A stretch of 11,188 nucleotides of DNA from NCBI GenBank assembly GCA_900555795.1, contig USMP01000016.1, positions 1-11,188 of the forward strand. The letters run 5' to 3'. The notes under the pieces were generated by a model that saw only the letters and a program-made list of their open reading frames with translations, did not search any database and was not told the origin of the DNA. Shown here in pieces: positions 1 to 6,087 of this stretch. The first letter of the stretch is position 1, and each line of letters opens with the position of its first letter. This DNA is from an uncultured Eubacteriales bacterium. Its GTDB lineage: Bacteria > Bacillota > Clostridia > Oscillospirales > Oscillospiraceae. Position numbers and translations under genes: made by a program.

Positions 1-364
1 CATCGCGGCGTTTTACACCAATATGGGCTTTGGCGTCTTTGACGATGCGGTGACGGCAGATATGGGGTGGTCCGATAAGCGGGGGCACGCCAGCGAGAGT
101 GAGACCTCCCAGGCCATGGCCCTGTGCCCGGAGGTGGTGCGGGAGCACCGGGAGAAGGGCCAGGTGGTGGAAAACTTCATCATCCGTGGGAAAAACGCGC
201 CCTTCCGCTACGGCGGATGCGCATGGCAGTGGGAGCGGGATGCCTCCGTCAACGGGGCGCTGGGGGATGCCCGCCTGGCCTCTCTGGAAGAGGGGGTCCG
301 GCTCAATGCGGTTGCGTTGGAGCGGGTGGAGCGGATGATCGACTATATTTTGGAGCACCTGTAG
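1..364 (+). CDS. Creatininase-family amidohydrolase, C-terminal part (5' end outside the window)
   Basis: The open frame enters from the window edge (first full codon at base 2) and ends at TAG 362-364, giving 120 visible residues. The best landmark is GHASESETSQAMAL, which matches the conserved [DG]HxGxxETSxMLAL segment of the creatininase family. Its His corresponds to the substrate-binding/catalytic His of Pseudomonas creatininase, and a Trp lies just before it as in the family. The rest of the C-terminus (LASLEEGVRLNAVALERVERMIDYI) fits the usual closing helix. Members are metal-dependent cytoplasmic amidohydrolases that act on creatinine, formamidopyrimidines or peptide-like amides, so the substrate cannot be named. 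The N-terminal metal ligands (ExH, Asp, NGHxxN region) lie outside the window. The gene ends 14 bp from the stop of the convergent LysR gene. Family assignment is fairly sure; function is not. Confidence 0.8.
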   Translation, partial: IAAFYTNMGFGVFDDAVTADMGWSDKRGHASESETSQAMALCPEVVREHREKGQVVENFIIRGKNAPFRYGGCAWQWERDASVNGALGDARLASLEEGVRLNAVALERVERMIDYILEHL

Positions 365-378
365 GCCGGGGGCGGTGC

Positions 379-1308
379 TCAGGTAGTACGCTGCTGGCTG
401 CGAATACTCCGCAGCCAGGGGGAACCGTCGGCGTATTCCAGAATGGCGCGGTGCAGCTGCTGAATGGACTCCGGCTTGTTTTTCAGCTGGGAGCGTGCTA
501 CCACCAGATAACAGATATGTTTGGGCGGTGTGGCATCCAGCTGGCGGATGGTGAGGGAGTGGTTATCCCGTGCCAGCAGGGAGATGGCGATCTCAGCGGG
601 GCAGATAGCCCAGCAGTTGGGATGCCTCATGTAGTTGTGGGTCATGTGGTTGTTGTCAACCTGTACATAGGGGATCGCGTAGGGGTCCCAATGCTGGTCG
701 TGCCAGCGCCGTACGTCCCCTGTCCAGGAGGTGATGCTCACCTCGTAGCGGGGATCCAGCTGATCCGGGTGGATTTTTTCATCCGGCAGCGGTGTGTCGG
801 CCGGGCAGAGAAGCATGGTTTCCGCATCAAACAAGGGAATTGCCACGGTTCCGTCCTGTTGCACCAGCCGCAGGGCGAGGCCCACCTCCGCCTCGCGGCT
901 GGACACCATGGAGTAGACCGCCTTGGACGACGCGGTGCGCAGCTGCAGCCGCGGCGGCTCCGGCAGGTCCAGCAGCTTATACATGATCTGCGGGATGACG
1001 TGTTCCTGCAGGCTTCCGGGGGCGACCAGGGTCAGTGGTTCCCGATTGCCTTCCCGGCAGAATTGAATGGTCCGCCGGTCCAGTTCCAGCCAGTGCTCGG
1101 CAAGGGAAATAAACGCCTGTCCCTTTGCGGTCAGTTCGATGGTGCGGTAGCCTTTTTTGCGCTTCACCAGCTGAAAGCCCAACTCCTCCTCCAGCTGGCT
1201 CAGGCGTGAGCTGATGGCAGGCTGGGAGGTATACATGGCCTGGGCCGCCCCGGAAAAGCTTTGATAGCGTACAACATACAAAAATGTTTTAATATTCAGC
1301 AAATTCAT
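379..1308 (-). CDS. LysR-family transcriptional regulator
   Basis: This is a 309-residue protein of normal LysR length. The N-terminal winged helix-turn-helix covers about residues 1-60 (MNLLNIKTFLYVV, then FSGAAQAMYTSQPAISSRLSQLEEELG), followed by the linker helix and a substrate-binding-like effector domain from about residue 91 to the end. Two in-frame ATGs exist, at 1314 and 1308. The only Shine-Dalgarno sequence (GAGG, 1319-1316) lies 1 nt from the first and 7 nt from the second, so I chose 1308, which also gives the typical family N-terminus. The gene is divergent from the ABC transporter operon across a 158-bp control region, the classic layout for a LysR activator of its neighbour. 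A near-consensus promoter drives it, and a TTGA-N4-TCAA dyad overlaps its own -35, which suggests autoregulation (inference). The inducer is unknown, but a substrate or product of the adjacent importer and hydrolases is likely. Confidence 0.93.
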   Translation of the reverse strand: MNLLNIKTFLYVVRYQSFSGAAQAMYTSQPAISSRLSQLEEELGFQLVKRKKGYRTIELTAKGQAFISLAEHWLELDRRTIQFCREGNREPLTLVAPGSLQEHVIPQIMYKLLDLPEPPRLQLRTASSKAVYSMVSSREAEVGLALRLVQQDGTVAIPLFDAETMLLCPADTPLPDEKIHPDQLDPRYEVSITSWTGDVRRWHDQHWDPYAIPYVQVDNNHMTHNYMRHPNCWAICPAEIAISLLARDNHSLTIRQLDATPPKHICYLVVARSQLKNKPESIQQLHRAILEYADGSPWLRSIRSQQRTT

Positions 1309-1315
1309 AGGCATA

Positions 1316-1319
1316 CCTC
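1316..1319 (-). promoter_or_regulatory. Ribosome binding site deciding the LysR start
   Basis: On the minus strand GAGG lies 7 nt before the ATG at 1308 but only 1 nt before the ATG at 1314. The spacing argues for translation starting at 1308. Confidence 0.6.
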
Positions 1320-1332
1320 ACTTCTTGCGTCC

Positions 1333-1360
1333 ATTATAGCAGTTTTTCTTGAAAGGTCAA
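1333..1360 (-). promoter_or_regulatory. Sigma-70-type promoter of the LysR gene
   Basis: On the minus strand TTGACC (1360-1355) and TATAAT (1338-1333) are separated by 16 bp, close to consensus for the housekeeping sigma factor. A start near 1326 would leave a leader of about 18 nt before the ATG at 1308, with the Shine-Dalgarno inside it. Confidence 0.7.
1349..1360. promoter_or_regulatory. Candidate LysR operator, TTGA-N4-TCAA dyad
   Basis: A perfect 4+4 dyad lies in the divergent intergenic region. It covers the -35 of the LysR promoter and would sit about 42-53 bp upstream of the start predicted from the operon's extended -10 element, the region where LysR proteins usually contact DNA to activate. 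A second overlapping dyad, TTTC-TT-GAAA, occupies 1345-1354. The motif is short and not a perfect T-N11-A box, so this is positional inference. Confidence 0.35.
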
Positions 1361-1386
1361 CGAGGCACAGCGAAAAAGCCCAACCC

Positions 1387-1395
1387 TGTTATAAT
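1387..1395 (+). promoter_or_regulatory. Extended -10 promoter of the transporter operon
   Basis: TGTTATAAT carries a perfect TATAAT (1390-1395) preceded by TG at the extended -10 spacing. No good -35 hexamer lies 16-18 bp upstream (the bases there read roughly ACAGCG). That is typical of a promoter needing an activator, fitting the divergent LysR gene. Transcription would begin near 1402, about 65 nt before the binding-protein ATG. Confidence 0.5.
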
Positions 1396-1420
1396 CTGCC
1401 GCTGGGGGCGGCGGTTATAA
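1389..1420. repeat. Bulged inverted repeat over the operon promoter (candidate operator)
   Basis: The left arm TTATAA-T-CTGCCGC (1389-1402) can pair with GCGGCGG-TTATAA (1408-1420) around the 5-base centre TGGGG, with one unpaired T (1395) and one G-T pair. The arm includes the TATAAT of the operon promoter and extends past the predicted start site. RNA made from that promoter would begin inside the repeat and could not fold it, so a DNA-level operator is more likely than an RNA hairpin (inference). Confidence 0.45.
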
Positions 1421-1452
1421 AATATTGGCTACCTGTATCAACTGGGAACAAA

Positions 1453-1459
1453 AAGGAGG
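1453..1459 (+). promoter_or_regulatory. Strong ribosome binding site of the binding-protein gene
   Basis: AAGGAGG lies 7 nt before ATG 1467. It excludes the in-frame ATG at 1425, which would place this site inside the coding region and add 14 residues ahead of an otherwise perfect lipoprotein signal. Confidence 0.85.
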
Positions 1460-1466
1460 TTCATTC

Positions 1467-3062
1467 ATGAAAAAGATTTCAGCATTGGTTCTTGCGGCGA
1501 TCATGGTCCTTTCCCTGGCCGCGTGCGGCAAGACGGCGACACCCAATCAAAGCAATCATACTGCCGGGGAGGATACAACAAAGTCCCCCGAACTGCAGAG
1601 TTCCGTGGTGGAGGGCGGCGAGGAGGCCGAGGCGTACCGGGAGCATGTGAACATTGCCCTGGCCTCCCAAATCACCACTCTTGACCCGGGACAGATCTCC
1701 AATGTGCAGCACTACTATCTTTTTAACATGGTGTATAACACGGTGCTGTTCTATGACAACAGCACCAAGGAATTTCACGGGGAACTGGCGGAATCCTGGG
1801 CGTGGGCCGATGACACCTATACAAAAATCCATATCGTTCTGCGCCCTGATGTTGTGTTCCACAACGGTGAGCCCCTGACCGCCGAGGATGTGGCGTTTTC
1901 TCTGGGCCGCTCCACCAGTTCTCTGGTGTCCAACACCTATGACCACTGTGAGGTCATCGACGAACGCACCCTGGACATCTGCCTGAACCAGCCGAACGTG
2001 GACTTTATGTATGTGCTGTCCCACAACTCCTCCGCCATTGTGAATAAGAAGGCGGTGGAGGCCGATCCGGACCTGGGCGGGGTCTACGGCACCGGCCCCT
2101 GGGCCATCGACATGGAAAACTACGTTGCCGGCGACACCATCGAACTGATCCGGAACGAGGCCTATTGGGGCGAACTGCCCAAGACAAAGACGATTACCCT
2201 GCGGCTCATCGGCAATTCCTCCGCCCGCCTGATCGCTCTGGAAAACGGCGAGGTGGATATCATGACCAGCATTTCTCCCACTGAGATGATGGCGGCCAAG
2301 GGGGATCAGAATATTACGGTCTATGAGTACAACACCGCGCAGATGTACTACTTCGCGTTCAATAACACCAAAGGTCCCGCCGCTGACAATCTGACCCTGC
2401 GCCAGGCCATCGCCTATGCCATCAACCGGGATGAACTCTTTGCCGCCACCGGCGACGAGGGGGCCTTTGCCGCCACCACCTTCTGGGGCTGGCACATGAA
2501 ATACTACAGCGACCAGTTTGATTTGGATCTGTCCTACAACCCGGAGAAGGCCAAGGAACTTGTGGCTGAACTGGGCGGCGACACGACTTTGCATCTGATG
2601 GTCAATACCGGCAGTTCCGACTACAAAATTATGGCGGAGGTTATTCAGGAGCAGTGCCGGCAGGTGGGCATTACGATCATTATTGACGAGGTGGACTCCG
2701 CCGGCGCCTCCGCAAACAGCAAGTACGCCAGCGCCACCCATGAGGCAATGCTGTACAGCATCAACATGAACGACTGGGACAGCGATATGGCCCGTCTGCT
2801 CTCTGTGGGCTCTAACACCAACAAGGCGGTGCTGAATAACGAGCGCGTCACCGAACTGCTGAGCCTGGGCTGCTCCACTACGGATGAGACGGAGCGGGCC
2901 GGCTACTACAAGGAACTTCAGCAGCTGATTCACGACAACTGCTTCTACATCCCCCTGTATTATACCAGCGACAGCGTGGCCTATGCCAACGGCCTGTCCG
3001 GCATGCGTCTGTCCTACAGCAGAGACCACGATTACTCCTATATCTGTATGCCCGAGGCGTAG
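1467..3062 (+). CDS. ABC transporter substrate-binding lipoprotein, peptide/nickel (SBP_bac_5) family
   Basis: This 531-residue extracytoplasmic binding protein delivers its ligand to the downstream permeases. Residues 1-19 are a lipoprotein signal (MKK, then a hydrophobic core) ending in the lipobox LAAC, with the lipidated Cys at 20. A Gly/Ser/Thr/Glu-rich tether follows to about residue 60. The SBP_bac_5 domain fills the rest, with family landmarks FHNGEPLTAEDVAFS (131-145), YGTGPW (207-212) and RQAIAYAINRDEL in the C-terminal lobe. The length is normal for DppA/OppA-type proteins. The start rests on the AAGGAGG site and the signal peptide. It is the first gene of the operon and is followed by a GC-rich hairpin that may raise its expression over the membrane components. 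The ligand could be a di- or oligopeptide or another small amide-containing molecule; sequence alone does not separate Dpp, Opp, App and Nik types. Confidence 0.93.
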   Translation: MKKISALVLAAIMVLSLAACGKTATPNQSNHTAGEDTTKSPELQSSVVEGGEEAEAYREHVNIALASQITTLDPGQISNVQHYYLFNMVYNTVLFYDNSTKEFHGELAESWAWADDTYTKIHIVLRPDVVFHNGEPLTAEDVAFSLGRSTSSLVSNTYDHCEVIDERTLDICLNQPNVDFMYVLSHNSSAIVNKKAVEADPDLGGVYGTGPWAIDMENYVAGDTIELIRNEAYWGELPKTKTITLRLIGNSSARLIALENGEVDIMTSISPTEMMAAKGDQNITVYEYNTAQMYYFAFNNTKGPAADNLTLRQAIAYAINRDELFAATGDEGAFAATTFWGWHMKYYSDQFDLDLSYNPEKAKELVAELGGDTTLHLMVNTGSSDYKIMAEVIQEQCRQVGITIIIDEVDSAGASANSKYASATHEAMLYSINMNDWDSDMARLLSVGSNTNKAVLNNERVTELLSLGCSTTDETERAGYYKELQQLIHDNCFYIPLYYTSDSVAYANGLSGMRLSYSRDHDYSYICMPEA

Positions 3063-3080
3063 CCCGCTGCGCCGGGGTAC

Positions 3081-3120
3081 TTCCTGGGGCGCGGGCAGGC
3101 AGGCTGCCGCGCCCCAGGGA
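3081..3120 (+). promoter_or_regulatory. GC-rich intercistronic hairpin between binding protein and permease
   Basis: A perfect 12-bp stem, CCTGGGGCGCGG (3083-3094) with CCGCGCCCCAGG (3107-3118), extends inward by CAG/CTG after a bulged G, leaving a 5-nt loop, and outward by two pairs including one G-U. No T tract follows, so it is not a canonical terminator. Placed 18 bp after the binding-protein stop, it resembles stems that stabilise the 3' end of binding-protein mRNA or partly attenuate downstream genes (inference). Confidence 0.6.
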
Positions 3121-3177
3121 CTACACAAGTCCATGAATCCAAACAGCATATTTTGAAAGAGCCACACAGGAGGGCCT

Positions 3178-4161
3178 ATGAGCAGATACATCATTAGGCG
3201 GGTGCTTATGCTGATCCCGGTCATTATCGGCGTATCCCTGCTGGTTTTCGTTTTGCTGGACCTTGCCCCAGGCAATGTGCTGGACATGATTGCCAGCGAC
3301 TATACCCCGGAGCAGTTGGCTGAATTGGAGCACGAACTGGGCTATGACCGCTCTGTATTCTACCGCTACGGGATGTATATGCTGGATCTGCTGCACGGCG
3401 ACCTGGGCACCTCGTATATCTATAAGGCGGAGGTATGGGATCTCTATATGCAGCGGCTTCCCTCCACGCTGAAGCTGGCGGCGGCATCTGTGCTGGTATC
3501 CATCCTCCTGTCTATTCCGCTGGGGATTAAGGCGGCTACCAAGCATGGGTCGCTGACGGACAATGTCAGCATGGTTGCCGCGCTGCTGGGGCTGTCGATG
3601 CCCAATTTCTGGCTGGGACTTATGCTGGTTGTCGTTTTTTCTCTCAATTTGGGCTGGCTGCCCTCCAGCGGTGATAAGCAGGGCATACTGAGCCTGATTT
3701 TGCCGGCGATTACCGTGGGAACGGGCCTGATGGCTACGCTCACCCGGACAACACGGTCCTCCATGCTGGATGTGATCCGCTCCGACTATCTGCGCACAGC
3801 CCGGGCCAAGGGTGTACCAGAGAAGATGGTTATCAAGAAGCATGCGCTGAAAAACGCGCTGATTCCCATTATCACGGTGATTGGAACCCAGATGGGGCGC
3901 ACCTTGGGCGGATCTGTGGTGACGGAGAACGTGTTTTCCTGGCCGGGGGTTGGCCGGCTGACCATCGAGGCGGTGAAGCAGCGCGATACCACGACCGTAA
4001 CGGGCTGCATCATCATGTCGGTGATTATGATCAGCGTGGTACAGCTGCTGGTTGATTTGGCGTACGCCTTTGTGGACCCGCGTCTGCGGGCGCAGTACAG
4101 TTCCGGCGGCGGCCGGAGGAGAGCCGCCGTGCAGGCCGGCAAGGGAGGTGCCCAAGCATGA
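3178..4161 (+). CDS. ABC transporter permease, DppB/OppB type
   Basis: This 327-residue inner-membrane permease forms half of the translocation channel. The N-terminus (MSRYIIRRVLMLIPVIIGVSL) is the standard DppB/OppB opening, with the first membrane segment at about 9-28. The GDLGTS motif is at 74-79, further hydrophobic segments lie at about 99-115, 130-157, 172-188, 228-245 and 277-299, and the EAA loop that docks the ATPase is at about 207-230 (TARAKGVPEKMVIKKHALKN). ENVFSWPGVGRL (250-261) is also typical. The start follows AGGAGG (3168-3173) with 4-nt spacing. About 20 residues after the usual VDPRLR ending are Gly/Arg/Ala-rich and look like a low-complexity tail. The stop TGA overlaps the ATG of the next permease (ATGA), so the two are probably translationally coupled. 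Confidence 0.94.
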   Translation: MSRYIIRRVLMLIPVIIGVSLLVFVLLDLAPGNVLDMIASDYTPEQLAELEHELGYDRSVFYRYGMYMLDLLHGDLGTSYIYKAEVWDLYMQRLPSTLKLAAASVLVSILLSIPLGIKAATKHGSLTDNVSMVAALLGLSMPNFWLGLMLVVVFSLNLGWLPSSGDKQGILSLILPAITVGTGLMATLTRTTRSSMLDVIRSDYLRTARAKGVPEKMVIKKHALKNALIPIITVIGTQMGRTLGGSVVTENVFSWPGVGRLTIEAVKQRDTTTVTGCIIMSVIMISVVQLLVDLAYAFVDPRLRAQYSSGGGRRRAAVQAGKGGAQA

Positions 4162-5037
4162 ATGCTGTCAAAACCCCGGTATCTGTATCCCAAAAATACC
4201 GCAAACGCAGCGCGGTAGGAGAAATTTGGCACCGTTTTCGGAAGAACAGGGGCGCAGTCATCGGTATGGCTGTTTTGCTGCTGATGTTTGCCATCGCGTT
4301 GACAATTGACCTGTGGGTGGATCAGGAATTTGTAATTGGCCAGAATGTCTCTGAGAAGCTGCAGCACCCCAGCTTTCGGCACTGGTTTGGAACGGATGAA
4401 ATGGGACGGGATCTGTTTTGGCGGCTCCCGTTACTCCCTGGCCATTGGCTTTGTGGCGGTATTTGTCTCCCTTGCGATCGGGGTCCCGCTGGGGGCTTTG
4501 GCCGGATACTACAGCAAACTGACAGAGACGGTTATTATGCGCGTCACGGACATCTTTTCTGCCGTCCCCGCTATTTTGATGGCGGTGGTGGTGGTCTCTG
4601 TATTGGGCAGCAGTACGATTAATCTCATGATTGCGGTAGGCGTGTCATCCATTCCCGGGTTTGTGCGTACGACACGAGCGGCTGTTTTGACGGTGCGCAA
4701 CCAGGAATACGTGGAAGCGGCGCGGGCCTTGGGCAAGTCGGACCTGTACATCATCTTTTTCCACGTGCTTCCCAACTGCCTCTCCCCCATTATTGTGCAG
4801 ACCACGCTGCGGGTGGCCAGCGCCATTGTGTCCGCCTCCAGCCTCAGCTTCTTGGGACTGGGCATCAAGCCCCCGGCACCGGAGTGGGGCGCTCTGCTTA
4901 CCGCCGGCAAGGACTTTATCCGGGGCTACAGCTATCTGACGCTGTTTCCTGGCCTGGCCATCATGATTACCGTGCTGGCCTTTAACCTGGTGGGCGACGG
5001 ACTGCGGGACGCCATGGACCCGAAACTAAAGCGATAG
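4158..5037 (+). pseudogene. ABC transporter permease, DppC/OppC type, frameshifted
   Basis: The start ATG 4158 overlaps the previous stop, with GGGAGGTG 7 nt upstream. Residues 1-88 are a normal DppC N-terminus, with a membrane segment at about 32-54 and HWFGTDEMGRDLFW at 75-88. After 4421 this frame becomes nonsense and stops at 4620-4622 (154 residues in all). The true continuation, GSRYSLAIGFVAVF, begins at 4423 in the next frame and runs intact to TAG 5035-5037 (204 residues). It includes the EAA loop (EAARALGKSDLYIIFFHVLPN) and the ending LVGDGLRDAMDPKLKR. The family has about four residues (R-[LI]-[LMI]-Y) between the W position and G-S-R; here one base remains, so about 11 bases seem deleted. 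The repaired protein would be about 296 residues, normal for DppC. No intact ORF encodes the whole permease. The cause could be a real recent mutation or an assembly error. The piece from an internal ATG at 4336 could be called separately as a 233-residue ORF. Confidence 0.85.
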
Positions 5038-5049
5038 GAGGGTATCGAT

Positions 5050-6087
5050 ATGCATGAAGTGAAAGAAGAAATCCGTCCTTCTGATGATTTGCTGGTCCTG
5101 GATATGCAGCACCTGACGATCCATTACGTGTTGGAGGACGAGACGGTGGAGGCGGTCAACGATATTTCCATTCAGCTGCGGAAGGGGCAGATCCTGGGCC
5201 TGGTGGGCGAGACTGGGGCGGGAAAGACCAGCACGGCCCTGGCGGCGCTGAACCTGATTCCAGACCCGCCGGGCGTCATCAAGTCGGGGTCCATCCGGGT
5301 GTGCGGCAGGGATGTGCTGCAGATGAGCCAGGGCGAACTGGAGAAGGTCCGGGGCCACGACGTCTCAATGATTTTTCAGGATCCCATGACCAGCTTAAAT
5401 CCGGTGTTCACCGTGGGAGAGCAGATTGCCGAGAGTGTGCGCCTTCATGAGGACTGCGACGACAGAGCGGCCATGGAGCGGGCGGAGGAAATGCTGGAAC
5501 TGGTTGGAATCCCCCGGGAACGCGCCCAGGAGTATCCCCACCAGTTTTCCGGCGGCATGAAACAGCGGGCGGTAATTGCCATCGCTTTGGCCTGCAGTCC
5601 CAAGCTTTTGCTGGCGGATGAGCCCACCACGGCGCTGGATGTGACCATCCAGGCCCAGGTGCTGGATATGATGTACAACCTGAAGCAGAAAATGGACACC
5701 GCCATGCTTTTTATCACCCATGATTTAGGCGTTGTGGCAGAGATATGCGATGAGGTGGCGGTGATGTATGCGGGCCGTATCATTGAGCGGGGGACACTGG
5801 ATGAGGTGTTCAATCACACAAAGCACCCCTATACCGAGGGGCTGTTCAACTCCCTGCCGGATATTGAGAACCGGGCCGCCGCGCTGCGTCCCATTCCGGG
5901 CCTGATGCCCGATCCCACGCGGCTGCCCAAGGGCTGCGCTTTTGCGCCCCGCTGCCCCTATGCGCTTCCGGAGTGTATCGATACCCCCCAAACGGACCGG
6001 CACTTTACGGATACCCATACCGTCATGTGCTCTGCCTATCAGGACCCGGCGTTCCGAATCCGCTGCGAGGAGGCTTATGATGGCTGA
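5050..6087 (+). CDS. ABC transporter ATP-binding protein, DppD/OppD type
   Basis: This 345-residue cytoplasmic ATPase is one of the two nucleotide-binding subunits of the importer. All core motifs are present: Walker A GETGAGKT (53-60), Q-loop Gln 110 in IFQDPMTSLNP, signature FSGGMKQR (166-173), Walker B LLLADE (186-191) with catalytic Glu 191, and switch His 224 in THDLG. The C-terminal oligopeptide-transporter extension (about 260-345) has the family cysteine pattern GCxFxPRCPxAxxxC (Cys 296, 302, 309) plus Cys 327. In some mycobacterial Opp/Dpp ATPases the equivalent cysteines hold an iron-sulphur cluster; that is only an analogy here. AGGAGG (5036-5041) overlaps the permease stop and lies 8 nt before the ATG. 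The reading frame overlaps the next ATPase gene by 8 bp, so the two subunits are coupled. Confidence 0.95.
   Translation: MHEVKEEIRPSDDLLVLDMQHLTIHYVLEDETVEAVNDISIQLRKGQILGLVGETGAGKTSTALAALNLIPDPPGVIKSGSIRVCGRDVLQMSQGELEKVRGHDVSMIFQDPMTSLNPVFTVGEQIAESVRLHEDCDDRAAMERAEEMLELVGIPRERAQEYPHQFSGGMKQRAVIAIALACSPKLLLADEPTTALDVTIQAQVLDMMYNLKQKMDTAMLFITHDLGVVAEICDEVAVMYAGRIIERGTLDEVFNHTKHPYTEGLFNSLPDIENRAAALRPIPGLMPDPTRLPKGCAFAPRCPYALPECIDTPQTDRHFTDTHTVMCSAYQDPAFRIRCEEAYDG
6067..6073 (+). promoter_or_regulatory. Ribosome binding site deciding the second ATPase start
   Basis: GAGGAGG lies inside the end of the first ATPase gene. It is 3 nt before ATG 6077 and 6 nt before ATG 6080. The second spacing is more usual, so 6080 is preferred. 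Confidence 0.6.

Noticed and set aside
124..1209. Long plus-strand open frame of 361 codons opposite the LysR gene
   Set aside because: It is antisense to a clear LysR protein, is rich in Gly/Gln/Arg with no domain pattern, and arises from GC-biased third positions on the other strand.
1315..1466. Riboswitch or T-box leader upstream of the transporter operon
   Set aside because: The predicted leader is only about 65 nt and shows no conserved aptamer or T-box motif. The inverted repeat overlaps the promoter and is better explained as an operator.
1261..1470. Small plus-strand open frame of 69 codons in the divergent intergenic region
   Set aside because: It begins inside the LysR gene, spans both promoters, has no good ribosome site and shows no recognisable pattern.
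3081..3120. Rho-independent terminator after the binding-protein gene
   Set aside because: The stem is strong but the downstream bases are GACTACACAAG, with no T run, so only attenuation or mRNA stabilisation is plausible.
1479..3287. 602-codon minus-strand open frame opposite the binding-protein gene
   Set aside because: The plus strand carries an unmistakable SBP_bac_5 lipoprotein with a strong ribosome site. The minus frame is His/Val/Gly-rich shadow sequence.
3121..4155. 344-codon minus-strand open frame opposite the first permease
   Set aside because: The plus strand encodes a full DppB-type permease. The reverse product is Gln/His/Arg-rich without membrane segments or motifs.
4158..4622. 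A genuine short 154-residue protein in the first permease frame
   Set aside because: Only residues 1-88 resemble a permease. The remainder is the out-of-frame reading of conserved permease codons and contains improbable Gly/Cys runs.
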